From CAZAPG01 sp964486935 (GTDB taxonomy: Bacteria; Chloroflexota; Anaerolineae; 4572-78; J111), in the NCBI GenBank assembly GCA_964486935.1, contig CAZAPG010000006.1:156778-220777 (forward strand): a DNA stretch of 64,000 nt. The letters run 5' to 3'. This document shows positions 7,734-16,137 of the stretch, one piece after another. Position numbers and translations under genes: made by a program. Position 1 is the first letter of the stretch. The number at the start of each line of letters is the position of its first letter. The notes below the pieces were generated by a model. It did not search any database, was not told the DNA's origin, and worked only from the letters and a program-made list of their open reading frames with translations.

Positions 7734-8807
7734 TTAGCTGTTCTGAGCCAGTCGCTGTCTGATAGCGAAGCCGGCAATGATGAGTAACAGACCCGCCCCG
7801 GCCAACACCAGGATGTTGTTGGTGCTTGAGGGCGTCTCGCCGCCGGAGGTGGGCAGGGTAGCAGGAGCTTCTTCGGGAGCCGCAGCCGGGGGCAAAATAA
7901 CCGCGTCAATTACGTGGATAACGCCGTTGGACCCTTCAATATCGGTAATGATGACATTAGCGTCGTTAACCATCACGCTGCCGCCGTTGACCATAATGTC
8001 TATCGGCGCGCCCTGAACGGAGGTTGCGCTATCCAGGTTGACTACATCAGCGGCCATCACTTTGCCGGAGACCACGTGGTAGGTCAGCACATCGGTCAGG
8101 GCCGGGATGTCGGCCAGCAGCCCTTCGAGGGCGCCGGCGGGCAGGGCGGCAAAGGCGTCGTCGGTGGGCGCAAAAACGGTGAAGGGGCCTTCGCCGCTGA
8201 GGGTGTCAACCAGGTCTGCGGCTTGCAGGGCGGTGACCAGCGTTGTAAAGCGGCCATCGTTTACGGCGATGTCAACAATTGTCTGGTCGGCCTCTTCTGC
8301 CGCAGCCGGAGGCAGCAGCACGGTGTCAATTACGTGGATAACGCCGTTGGAGGCTTCAATATCGGTGATAATGACTTTGGCATCGTTGACCATAACGGTG
8401 TCGCCGTCAACGGTAATGTTAACCGGTTGACCAAGAACCGTATCGGCGCTATCCAGGCCAACCACCTGAGAAGCCATCACTTTGCCGGAGACCACGTGGT
8501 AGGTCAGCACATCGGTCAGGGCCGGGATGTCGGCCAGCAGCCCTTCGAGGGCGCCGGCGGGCAGGGCGGCAAAGGCGTCGTCGGTGGGCGCAAAAACGGT
8601 GAAGGGGCCTTCGCCGCTGAGGGTGTCAACCAGGTCTGCGGCTTGCAGGGCGGTGACCAGCGTTGTAAAGCGGCCATCGTTTACGGCGATGTCAACAATT
8701 GTCTGGTCCGACTGGTAAGCCGGGGCAGCAAATGCTGACGTGGACATGACAACAATCAGGGCCAGAGCCATTAATACAGTGAACAGTTGTTTGGTTTTAG
8801 CGAACAT
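7734..8807 (-). CDS. Cell-surface protein with two FAS1 (fasciclin) domains
   Basis: A 357-residue exported protein. Signal peptide at 1-28, then two FAS1 domains (about 35-165 and 175-305), each with TIVDIAVNDGRFTTLV and GPFTVFAPTDDAFAALP. A Pro/Thr linker leads to LPTSGG, a hydrophobic segment (NILVLAGAGLLLIIAGFAI) and a short basic tail, the layout of a sortase-type anchor although the fourth residue is Ser, not Thr. FAS1 domains mediate adhesion and, in some systems, bind carotenoids. The start has AAGGAG eight bases upstream. It heads the minus-strand run leading to the photolyase, and the region ahead carries CarH-like boxes. Confidence 0.92.
   Translation of the reverse strand: MFAKTKQLFTVLMALALIVVMSTSAFAAPAYQSDQTIVDIAVNDGRFTTLVTALQAADLVDTLSGEGPFTVFAPTDDAFAALPAGALEGLLADIPALTDVLTYHVVSGKVMASQVVGLDSADTVLGQPVNITVDGDTVMVNDAKVIITDIEASNGVIHVIDTVLLPPAAAEEADQTIVDIAVNDGRFTTLVTALQAADLVDTLSGEGPFTVFAPTDDAFAALPAGALEGLLADIPALTDVLTYHVVSGKVMAADVVNLDSATSVQGAPIDIMVNGGSVMVNDANVIITDIEGSNGVIHVIDAVILPPAAAPEEAPATLPTSGGETPSSTNNILVLAGAGLLLIIAGFAIRQRLAQNS
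8053..8288. repeat. FAS1 tandem repeat, downstream-domain copy (236 bp)
   Basis: Identical base for base to 8473-8708, offset 420 bp. It encodes the core of the second FAS1 domain. Sequence on either side of the identical block is clearly diverged between the two domains. Confidence 0.95.
8473..8708. repeat. FAS1 tandem repeat, upstream-domain copy (236 bp)
   Basis: Partner of 8053-8288, with no mismatch over 236 bases. It encodes the core of the first FAS1 domain. Confidence 0.95.
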
Positions 8808-8913
8808 TTTTATTTTCTCCTTAAATTTGTTTTGGATTTAATTTGCAATTTGGTGAAGCGGGTAAATATCTATCTGTTAGTTTGTAAAGGTTAATGCCTC
8901 CTGCAACATGTTT

Positions 8914-8996
8914 TTGTCTATTATTTGTCTATATTTTATATATATTTTATTAAGATAAGATTAATATTCTGCTAAATTTACAAATATTTTGTCCAA
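8914..8996 (-). promoter_or_regulatory. CarH-like operator boxes ahead of FAS1 (site A)
   Basis: On the minus strand TAGACAA occurs twice exactly 11 bases apart (plus 8914-8920 and 8925-8931). About 55 bases further upstream is TTGGACAAAATAT (8984-8996), a 13-mer identical to part of the carH/desaturase operator at 15960-15972. CarH operators are known to be 11-bp direct repeats. I could not assign an unambiguous -35/-10 pair here. Confidence 0.55.
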
Positions 8997-9035
8997 ATTG
9001 TTTTCAGAAGTTGTTGTGGGGATTGGTAAAAATAA

Positions 9036-9094
9036 ATCACCGGTTGCACGCTTTGGCCGACATTTTTTATCAGGGCCAAATTGCAACCGGTGAT
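9036..9094 (-). terminator. Rho-independent terminator of the carH operon
   Basis: ATCACCGGTTGCA (9036-9048) pairs perfectly with TGCAACCGGTGAT (9082-9094); inside it TTTGGCC (9052-9058) pairs with GGCCAAA (9074-9080). On the minus strand the stem is followed by TTATTTTTACC. It lies 50 bases past the DICT gene stop. Confidence 0.8.
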
Positions 9095-9144
9095 GAAAGA
9101 TTGCGCTTGTTTGGTTGTCAACAGAGGGTTGGCGGAGTGGGGCG

Positions 9145-9756
9145 TTACCGCGTTTCGTTAAATTGTTCCGGCGATTGAGGCAGCGGCACTCGATTGGGAT
9201 AAATGCGGTGTAGAATCGACAAAATTTGGTAGGCTACATCCGGTTCAAAGGTGTAAAAGCCTTCGTAGTAGCGGTCGGCGCCTTCCAGAGCCGGTATCTC
9301 TTCGGCCAGCAGCGACATGCCGATGCCCGGCCCATACGAGACCACAAACCAATAGGTAGTGAGCGGGGTATCGCTGGTATCAACCACGGTGGTTCTGGCC
9401 AGCGAGGCCAGTTCGGTGCTATCTATATCTGGCGCGCCGTAAAGCCACAGCCCTTTGACCGTATCTGCCAGTTTTTGATACCGCGCTTTTTGGGGCAACA
9501 GGCGCGACAGGTATTGAAAAGAGACGTGCAGGTCTGTAACCCGCGGATTGGCTAAGGTTGCATCTTCGATGATGTGGCTGATTTTGGTCATGGCTTCTAC
9601 GGAAAAGGTGTATCGAAACGAAACTCTGCTAAAGGCGGCGGGTTCGGCCGCATCCAAAAATTTTTCGGCCTGGGGTGTGTACAATGATAGCGCGCGATGA
9701 TAGAAATTTTGTAGTACCTGATTTTCGGAAGCTTGAGTTTTCATAACAATATTCAT
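9145..9756 (-). CDS. DICT-domain sensory protein
   Basis: A 203-residue soluble protein. The central and C-terminal parts (MTKISHIIEDA, ADTVKGLWLYGAPD, YWFVVSYGPGIGMSLLAEE, YYEGFYTFEP) resemble the DICT sensory domain, found with diguanylate cyclases and two-component proteins and linked by context to light responses. No enzymatic or output domain is present. It starts 50 bases after the histidine kinase ends and precedes a strong terminator, so it is the last gene of the carH operon. A second ATG at 9744 is a possible start because AAGGGA abuts the first ATG. Confidence 0.72.
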   Translation of the reverse strand: MNIVMKTQASENQVLQNFYHRALSLYTPQAEKFLDAAEPAAFSRVSFRYTFSVEAMTKISHIIEDATLANPRVTDLHVSFQYLSRLLPQKARYQKLADTVKGLWLYGAPDIDSTELASLARTTVVDTSDTPLTTYWFVVSYGPGIGMSLLAEEIPALEGADRYYEGFYTFEPDVAYQILSILHRIYPNRVPLPQSPEQFNETR

Positions 9757-9806
9757 TCCCTTGTGGTAATTGCGGTTTGTTCTGGTTTGCTAACTGATAT
9801 AATCGG

Positions 9807-10844
9807 TCAGCACTCGCAATCCGGTTCACTCTCTTTGGGGATGTAAGCCGGCCAGTGAAACCAGGCATAATAGCGCATGTCTATAATTTTTGCGCCCAAA
9901 TAGCCTTTATCCAGCGCCTCTTGTGGGGCAATCCCAAAACTGGCCGCTACAAAATCGGTGCAGTTTGTTAAACCAATACCCTGGCCGCCTCGGGTCAAGC
10001 CGCCAAGAAAAAGCTTTTTCAAATCGGCTCCGGCGTGGGTGTCCAGCCAGGTTTGCTGTTCGGCGCTTATGGCATTGTCAACCACCCACCGCACCAGCGA
10101 ATCGCCCGCCGGAAAAATAGTCATGTTGACAACCTTGTCGGCCGAAAAGCGGGCGGCGTTGTTAACGTAATTATACAAAATGCGGTCAATGGCCGATGTT
10201 TCGAGGCAGCGGTTGGTAATGCTGCCTTCAAAAGAGCTGCTCACTTTAATAGCTACCGTTTTTTCGCCAATGTTGAAATTGACGCGATTCCATTTGTTGA
10301 CAAAATCATCAATATAATGGATTTTCAATCCTTCATCGGCTTCGCGCACAATCGGGTCGATGTCGTCAATGGCGTTACGCATCAATTTGGCGTGGTCGCG
10401 GGCATTGAGTACGGCGGTCTTCAAGTCGTCCAACCTGAACTCCGCACCAGCTTCGGCCAGACGCGCATAGCCGACCAGCACCACCAACGCCCCACCCCGA
10501 ATATCGTGAATAATTTTACGAAGCTGGGAGCTGGTTTCACCCAATGCGGCGGTAGCCGCGCCAATAGACCGCATGGAGTTTAAAAACTGGTCCGAGCTGA
10601 ACTCACGCTGAATATGGCTGGCCAACATTTTGTAATTGGGCGCATCCTTCATATAAAGCCACAGGTCGTAGGTTCGTTTTACGGCCGTGTATAGCTGGAT
10701 AATGAGCGAAATATCCTCCGGGGCAAATTGCCGCAGCGACACGCTAAAACCACCGCCATCGTACCGTTGCGCCCGGTAAAGCGGCAAACCTGCCGGGGCC
10801 AATGATTGTAAAACTTCCGACACAGAATGAGATTGTTCCGTCAT
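9807..10844 (-). CDS. Soluble histidine kinase-like protein
   Basis: 345 residues, no membrane segment. A helical region (about 95-170) contains IIHDIRGG with a candidate phosphoacceptor His113, followed by a GHKL ATPase domain with the N box NNAARFSADK and a glycine-rich GGQGIGLTNC. The D box is divergent, so activity is not assured. The C terminus ends PDCEC. The ATG overlaps the crtD-like stop (ATGA), and the DICT gene follows. The HK-DICT pair may read light or redox state, with no receiver protein nearby. Confidence 0.75.
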   Translation of the reverse strand: MTEQSHSVSEVLQSLAPAGLPLYRAQRYDGGGFSVSLRQFAPEDISLIIQLYTAVKRTYDLWLYMKDAPNYKMLASHIQREFSSDQFLNSMRSIGAATAALGETSSQLRKIIHDIRGGALVVLVGYARLAEAGAEFRLDDLKTAVLNARDHAKLMRNAIDDIDPIVREADEGLKIHYIDDFVNKWNRVNFNIGEKTVAIKVSSSFEGSITNRCLETSAIDRILYNYVNNAARFSADKVVNMTIFPAGDSLVRWVVDNAISAEQQTWLDTHAGADLKKLFLGGLTRGGQGIGLTNCTDFVAASFGIAPQEALDKGYLGAKIIDMRYYAWFHWPAYIPKESEPDCEC

Positions 10845-12418
10845 GACACGTCTCCGGCAGAACTGGTAAAATCAACCAGCCTATTTGATAAAGTGGTTAC
10901 GGGCCTTGCCGGCTCAGGGCATGTGGATTTTATGCCCAACTCCGCCAGTATGGTTTGGCCCACGCGCAACCCGCCCAGCGCAACCGCGGCCGTCGATTGG
11001 CCCGGAAAAATGCTGTCGCCCACCATCCACAAATCCCGGCCCAACCGGGGTCCCCAGGCTTTAAACAAACTGGTTTGGGGAAAACCGCCCACCCAGCCCC
11101 AGGCCCGGCTGGTGAACCGCTCGAAGGTTACGGGCGTACCCGGCAAAATGAACGTGGCGGCCTGGCGCAAATTGGGCAGCGCAATTTCAGCCGCCGCCAA
11201 CATGCGCCCGGTATAAGCGGCTTTTTTCGACTCGTAGGCCGGGCGGTCATTTTCATATAAGGCCCACCAATCAGCCAGGCGGGTGTGCGTGCTAAGGGTA
11301 ACAGGCCGCTGGCCTGTTGGCCCTCGCCGGGTATCCCAGGCCGGCGCTATTGAGAGAAATAGAGTGTTCCCTTCGGCCAGCGGCCGGCGCACAACTACCT
11401 GATGGTGCAGCGGAAAGTCTTGCGGAATGGCCACGCCATCCAGCCCGACATAAACCATAAACGCGCCCCAGCCATCGCCCGGTTGGGCCGGCAGATGGCG
11501 CAGCCGAGGCGGGGCCTGCCACTCCAGCAGCCGGGCAATATTCCAGGGAGTCAGATTGGCAATAACAATATCTGCCGGAAACGTCTCAACGTGCCGGCGG
11601 CGTTTAGTTTCTACGGCAATGGGGCGGCCCTGTTCCAGCACAATCCGGCTGGCCGCCTGTCGATACAAAACCTGCCCGCCGTTTTGTTGCACGGCCTCGG
11701 CCATAGTTTCGGCAATGGCGCCCATGCCGCCCTGCAAATGGACCACCCCGCGCCGGGGTAAATCCAGCGCCGATGCGCCGTACAGCGCGTTGGCTTGCTT
11801 GCTGGTGGTTTGGGCTGCAATGAGCAGTTGGGCATCTACAAAGGTGCGCAGCCGGTCGGAAGCGCCCTTTAAGTGGGCGGAGACCGGCCTGAAGGCATCG
11901 GCCAGCAGACCGGGGCGCAGGCGCCGCCAGTTGCTGCCCAGCCAGGATATCCCCTTTGTTGCCAGAGAAACCCCGTCGGCCAAAGATTGGGGCGGCCAGG
12001 GAGGAGTCAGCAAGGCCAGATTCCAGAGGGCATCGGCGGTTTGCTCTTGCCAGCGCCAAAAGGTTTCGCTTTGCGCCCCAAACGCCGCCCGATGTTCCGC
12101 CCAGCGCTGCTGGCTGGCCCAGCGAGTTACCTGGCTGCCATCGGGCAGGTGGACGACCATGGCCGGGTTGCCGGCGCGGGCGGGCCAATTTTTAATGCCG
12201 GTTGCCTGGGCCACCAAATCCATGGGGCCGCCGGGATAAAATCCGCCGGCCAGCGTTGCGCCGGCATCAAAGCGAAAGCCCTGGTGATAAAATGTCCCGG
12301 CGCAGCCGCCGGGATAGATATGAGCCTCTAATACGGTTACATCCAACCCATTTTTAGCCAGCAGCGCGGCGGTTGCCAGCCCGCCCACCCCGGCCCCAAT
12401 TACTACAATTTGCGTCAC
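10841..12418 (-). CDS. CrtD/CrtI-family carotenoid desaturase or isomerase
   Basis: About 525 residues of the phytoene-desaturase superfamily. FAD-binding GAGVGGLATAALLAKNG at the N terminus is followed by GGCAGTFYHQGFRFDAGATL, and the C-terminal flavin motif is WMVGDSIFPGQSTAAVALGG. The sequence leans toward CrtD (C-3',4' desaturase) or CrtH-type isomerases rather than CrtI, which is present separately at 20448. The frame can open with TTG at 12427, but GCAGGA is better spaced for the GTG at 12418. It sits between ABC transporter genes and the kinase in the carH operon. Confidence 0.85.
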   Translation of the reverse strand: MTQIVVIGAGVGGLATAALLAKNGLDVTVLEAHIYPGGCAGTFYHQGFRFDAGATLAGGFYPGGPMDLVAQATGIKNWPARAGNPAMVVHLPDGSQVTRWASQQRWAEHRAAFGAQSETFWRWQEQTADALWNLALLTPPWPPQSLADGVSLATKGISWLGSNWRRLRPGLLADAFRPVSAHLKGASDRLRTFVDAQLLIAAQTTSKQANALYGASALDLPRRGVVHLQGGMGAIAETMAEAVQQNGGQVLYRQAASRIVLEQGRPIAVETKRRRHVETFPADIVIANLTPWNIARLLEWQAPPRLRHLPAQPGDGWGAFMVYVGLDGVAIPQDFPLHHQVVVRRPLAEGNTLFLSIAPAWDTRRGPTGQRPVTLSTHTRLADWWALYENDRPAYESKKAAYTGRMLAAAEIALPNLRQAATFILPGTPVTFERFTSRAWGWVGGFPQTSLFKAWGPRLGRDLWMVGDSIFPGQSTAAVALGGLRVGQTILAELGIKSTCPEPARPVTTLSNRLVDFTSSAGDVS

Positions 12419-12462
12419 GTTTGTCAATCCTGCCCGGACAGGTCGGGCTGATAAGCTGCCAG

Positions 12463-13185
12463 CTACATTCTGGAGTTGGCAAATGCTTCGATGTCCTGCT
12501 TGTCGTCGATGATGCGTTTTACTTTGCCATCGCGCATTTGCACCACGCGGTCAACATACTTGCACATGCGCAAATCGTGCGTAACCATTACGCCGGCCAA
12601 ATTTTGGGTGTGAATAAGGTTAGCAAAAGTTTCAACTACCTGATACGCCCGCTCAGTATCGAGGCTGGCGGTAGGTTCGTCGGCCAGCACCAGATTGGGT
12701 TCGTGAACCAGCGAGCGGGCAATGGCGACTCGCTGCTGCTGGCCGCCGGAAAGCTGCGAGGGCAGGTTTTGCAAGCGGTCGCCCAGCCCCAACTTGCGCA
12801 AAATTTCTCTGGCCCGCTGCCGGTTGGCTGGAGTGAGCCGGTTGTTAAGCCGCAGCATCAGTTCCACGTTTTCCAGCACGGTTAAATAGGGTACCAGGTT
12901 ATTGGCCTGAAACGTAAACCCAACCTTTTCACGCCGAAAACGAGTCTGCTCGGCCTGATTCATTTGGGCCAGCTCCTGGCCGTCAACCATAATGCTGCCC
13001 TGGGTAGGGTTAAGCAGCCCGGCCATCATGGCCAGCATAGTAGTTTTGCCAGAGCCGCTCGGCCCTACCAGGGCCATAAATTGGCCGGCCTCCAGGCTAA
13101 TAGAAACCTCGTCTACGGCTTTGATAGTGAGGTTATCTACTTCGTACGTTTTGGTAACAGCTTGCGTTTCAAGGATTGTAGCCAT
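12463..13185 (-). CDS. ABC transporter ATP-binding protein (MacB/LolD type)
   Basis: A 240-residue ATPase with Walker A GPSGSGKTT (41-49), Q loop, signature LSGGQQQRVAIARSL, Walker B LVLADEPTASLD and the switch His in VMVTHDLRMCKY. The closest subfamily by sequence is MacB/LolD/DevA, which works with FtsX-like permeases. The start has AGAGG five bases upstream and follows the permease gene by nine bases. Likely exports or extracts a lipid-like or hydrophobic substrate; a link to carotenoids is suggested only by position. Confidence 0.95.
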   Translation of the reverse strand: MATILETQAVTKTYEVDNLTIKAVDEVSISLEAGQFMALVGPSGSGKTTMLAMMAGLLNPTQGSIMVDGQELAQMNQAEQTRFRREKVGFTFQANNLVPYLTVLENVELMLRLNNRLTPANRQRAREILRKLGLGDRLQNLPSQLSGGQQQRVAIARSLVHEPNLVLADEPTASLDTERAYQVVETFANLIHTQNLAGVMVTHDLRMCKYVDRVVQMRDGKVKRIIDDKQDIEAFANSRM

Positions 13186-13194
13186 GCTAACCTC

Positions 13195-14418
13195 TTACGC
13201 TCCCAACCCCAGGGCTGTGAGCGGTTCAACTTTTAACAAAATTCTCAATGAAACCAGACCGCCAATCGGCCCGATAAGCATGAGCGAGACGATTCCGACA
13301 ATAACGGATTGAACCGTAAAGACAATGGGCACCGTTGGCGGAAAGGCCAGCGATAGCAAAAGTGTCCCCAAACCGCCAATGGCAATGCCCACCATCGTAA
13401 TCAGCATTATCTGGAGCAGAAAGGAGATGACAATGCTCAGGCTTGAGGTTCCAATGGCCTTTAACATGCCCACTTGCGACACTTTTTGCAGCGTTTGAAT
13501 TTGAAAGAAACCACCCACAACCAGCACCCCGATCAGCAGGGTAAAGATGCGCTGGGTATTGAGCGTGCTTTGCTGCGGCCCATAGCCGGGGGTTGACTCA
13601 TAGGCTGTCACCCGGTCAACGGCTTCAACATCGCCAACCTGGCCCTCAATTCGGTTGGCTATCAGGCTGAAGTTTTGCGGATTTGTTAACTTGACGGCGA
13701 CCAGATTAAATATCAGGTCAGACTGGTCGGTATCGGCCCTGGATTTGGGGCGAATATCTTCCCAGGTGAGGTAAGGCACAAACACCGATGGTTGAATTGA
13801 GTATTGGCGTCCATCGCTGATGCCCGCAACTGTCAGCGGGTAAAACTTTTCTTCAGTTCCCTGCACCGATTTGATGAGAAACCGGTCGCCAACTTTTAAC
13901 CCGGTTCGGAGGGCTGCATTTTGGTCAATCACGGCTTCGTTATCTCGCTTGCCGTTGAGACCGCGGCCTGAAAATGCCGGCGGCTCGCCGGGTTTGCCCG
14001 GCTCAATACCAATCAAGGATATTTTCAACGGTTCCTCATTTTGCAGCGGAATGGAAGCATTGCTGAAGCCAATTGAACCAACCGCCTGGACGCCTTCCAC
14101 TCGTTCAACATCATTTAGAATGGAGCGGTCAAACCGGCTGGAGGGGATTGAGAGGTCAACATTCTCTTGATACAACAGAATTTCAGCATTTAGCTTGGCC
14201 AGGTACTCTTTGTTGCCCGCCCCCAATCCTTCGGCCAATCCGGCAATAAACAGCACCAGCGTAGTGATGAGCGCAATGACCAGGCTGATTAGAAAATAGC
14301 GCCCCCGGTTACGCCAAATTTCTTTAAAGGCCAGGTAAAACGGTAATGACACGCTGACGCCGCCCACAGGCAGATAAATAGAGACGGGTTGGGAGTTTAT
14401 TTGTTTGTCGAGGATCAT
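13195..14418 (-). CDS. ABC transporter permease, FtsX/DevC type
   Basis: 407 residues. One membrane helix near the N terminus (about 33-55), a large extracytoplasmic domain (about 65-285), then three helices (about 290-400) ending near the C terminus: the MacB/DevC/FtsX permease layout. GGAGATAAATA precedes the ATG. It partners the ATPase encoded next and lies 54 bases after carH. Confidence 0.93.
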   Translation of the reverse strand: MILDKQINSQPVSIYLPVGGVSVSLPFYLAFKEIWRNRGRYFLISLVIALITTLVLFIAGLAEGLGAGNKEYLAKLNAEILLYQENVDLSIPSSRFDRSILNDVERVEGVQAVGSIGFSNASIPLQNEEPLKISLIGIEPGKPGEPPAFSGRGLNGKRDNEAVIDQNAALRTGLKVGDRFLIKSVQGTEEKFYPLTVAGISDGRQYSIQPSVFVPYLTWEDIRPKSRADTDQSDLIFNLVAVKLTNPQNFSLIANRIEGQVGDVEAVDRVTAYESTPGYGPQQSTLNTQRIFTLLIGVLVVGGFFQIQTLQKVSQVGMLKAIGTSSLSIVISFLLQIMLITMVGIAIGGLGTLLLSLAFPPTVPIVFTVQSVIVGIVSLMLIGPIGGLVSLRILLKVEPLTALGLGA

Positions 14419-14472
14419 TATTTATCTCCAAAAGAGTAAGCAACTACACTGAATGGCCCGATGACCATATTG

Positions 14473-15795
14473 CTAGCTGAAGTTTGCAAGTAACTGGTTT
14501 AGCCACTCAATAATTGGTTTGCCTCGGGCGTTCAAATGAGCCTCGGCTATTTGGCTGTAGGTTTCTAAATACTGCCGCATCATTTCGGGCGGCAAGCTAT
14601 AATTATCCAGCAATCCCTTAACCCAATCGATATCAAAGCCTAAAAAATCCATATCGCCCAGCGTAAGCGCGGCTGTAATATAGCGCGACAGATTGGTGTT
14701 GGCCACGGTCAAATGATCGTTGGATATTTGGGTAGCCTCCAGGACTCGCCAAACTTCGGCCTCAATCTGCACGCGGTTTTCGCGGTACGAAGCCAGCGCC
14801 AATTCATACTTTTCCGAGCGCGTTTCAACTGCCGGCGCGGCGGTAGCTGAGGCTAACAGTCGCTCGATTGTTTTTGGCGCATGTTCTATCCGCTCTCCCA
14901 AAAAGTGGCCGGGAATTCGGCTGCGTAAGGCCGGCAAACGATTGAAAATTCGCCCGCCGTAAGCCAGCGGAACCCGCTCTCGGTGCAGCAACTGGGCCAT
15001 ATTTAAAAGCGTTGCTGCCGTGGGTAGTTGCTGGGCCGATAAAATAACCAGTTTGGGCCGGGCCGAGTTGATAGTCTTTTCAAAATGGGCCATTGGCACA
15101 TTAGCCCCCAAATATACCACTTCCCATCCCTGGCGACGCAGCAGCAGGGTAATGAGTAATGGCACAAAAACATGCTCCTCTTCGGGGGGACACCCAACCA
15201 GCAGCCGCGCAGCGCGGGTGGGCGCGGGTGCGGCGGCCAGCAACGTTTCCAGCCGGCGGGTAGCCAGCGCCGAGGCAAAGTGCTCTTGTTGAACCGTAAT
15301 CTCGCCCTGATACCACCCCTGACCAATTTCGGCCAACCCCAGCATGAGCAGCTCGATACAAACCACCTCTGGCGAGTAAAGCGCAAATGCCTGGGTCAAA
15401 ACGTACTCGGCTTGCTGCTCATTAAAATTAAGGCAGGCCGACACCCAAGATTGGCGCAGTTCGGCAATCGCCTGACCCACTGCCGGAGAAACAACAGTTG
15501 GCGGGGTTGACGCTTTGTCATCAATCATCACCTGCAGCGGGTCCTGATTTTCGGCTTCAAGCTGGCGCCATAAATCTACGGCGCGGCTAATGCTCAAGCC
15601 TTCTTTCTGGCGTTCAATCAACCACTTGAGAATTTCAATATCGCGCTGCGAGTAAAGTCGGTGGCCGCCAGAAGTGCGTTCAGGCTGGGGCAAATCATAG
15701 CGGCGCTCCCAGGCCCGCAGCGTGTCTGGTTTGAGGCCGGTTTCTTTAACAACGGCTTTTAAGTTAAATGTTGGCGTTTGGTCATTTGGCAGCAT
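14473..15795 (-). CDS. carH: CarH-like B12-dependent MerR-family photoreceptor regulator, extended
   Basis: 440 residues. N-terminal MerR winged helix (10-75: LKPDTLRAWERRYDLPQPER, GGHRLY). Then the CarH four-helix cap with the signature W-x9-EH (Trp161, Glu171, His172), and a B12-binding Rossmann domain (about 195-310) with the axial-ligand motif EEEH (His208). In characterised CarH proteins AdoCbl binds in the dark, the tetramer represses carotenoid genes, and light breaks the Co-C bond. All key residues are present. Unlike the roughly 285-residue Thermus protein, this one has about 130 extra helical C-terminal residues. It is transcribed divergently from an acyl-ACP desaturase across an 11-bp-repeat operator. 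Confidence 0.92.
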   Translation of the reverse strand: MLPNDQTPTFNLKAVVKETGLKPDTLRAWERRYDLPQPERTSGGHRLYSQRDIEILKWLIERQKEGLSISRAVDLWRQLEAENQDPLQVMIDDKASTPPTVVSPAVGQAIAELRQSWVSACLNFNEQQAEYVLTQAFALYSPEVVCIELLMLGLAEIGQGWYQGEITVQQEHFASALATRRLETLLAAAPAPTRAARLLVGCPPEEEHVFVPLLITLLLRRQGWEVVYLGANVPMAHFEKTINSARPKLVILSAQQLPTAATLLNMAQLLHRERVPLAYGGRIFNRLPALRSRIPGHFLGERIEHAPKTIERLLASATAAPAVETRSEKYELALASYRENRVQIEAEVWRVLEATQISNDHLTVANTNLSRYITAALTLGDMDFLGFDIDWVKGLLDNYSLPPEMMRQYLETYSQIAEAHLNARGKPIIEWLNQLLANFS

Positions 15796-15860
15796 AAGTC
15801 ACTTCTCTAAAATAATTTATTGGATATATTGTATCTTCTCAAAAAGTAGGGGTGTTTGTG

Positions 15861-15880
15861 GGACAAACTTAAGTTTGTCC
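15861..15880. repeat. Perfect 20-bp palindrome in the carH leader
   Basis: GGACAAACTTAAGTTTGTCC is its own reverse complement and is extended by partly paired AAAGTAGG and CCTACTTT. It contains GACAAA in both orientations. Half of it (AAGTTTGTCCCA) recurs at about 27879-27890, so it may be a dispersed repeat rather than an operator. Confidence 0.6.
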
Positions 15881-15947
15881 TACTTTACCCCGAATTATTG
15901 AGAAGTTACGGTATATTCTTGAAAATCTTATCATAATCCCCGCATAT

Positions 15948-15979
15948 TGTCAACATATTTTGGACAAAATATAGACAAA
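15948..15979. promoter_or_regulatory. carH: CarH-like operator between carH and desaturase (site B)
   Basis: GACAAA at 15963-15968 and 15974-15979 are exactly 11 bases apart, and the block abuts the carH -35 box. This repeat spacing matches the known CarH operator geometry. It implies autoregulation and joint control of the desaturase. Confidence 0.6.
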
Positions 15980-16137
15980 CCATACGCATTCTTGGCAAAA
16001 TTAAATGTATATTCCCAAAAATACAAATTTTCCCGTTCTACCCTTGTTAACTGTAAATTTTTTAATGATACCCTCTGCTAAACCAATACTTTTTTGATAT
16101 GCTGGTGTTGATAATTTCAAAACAAATTGGAGCTTTC

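Larger units (their letters stand above)
8808..9144. other. AT-rich intergenic region with operator-like boxes and a terminator
   Basis: No gene seen. It holds the leader and promoter region of the FAS1 gene, GACAAA boxes, and the terminator of the upstream DICT gene; the latter two are listed separately. Confidence 0.7.
15796..16137. other. Divergent carH / desaturase promoter region
   Basis: No gene seen. On the minus strand TTGACA (plus 15949-15954) and TAAGAT (plus 15926-15931) are 17 bases apart and should drive carH. The operator and a palindrome are listed separately. A promoter for the desaturase was not resolved. Confidence 0.65.

Noticed and set aside
7914..8738. Long plus-strand frame antisense to FAS1
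   Set aside because: It is open only because the GC-rich duplicated FAS1 codons lack stops on the other strand; it has no ribosome site and repeats with the FAS1 duplication.
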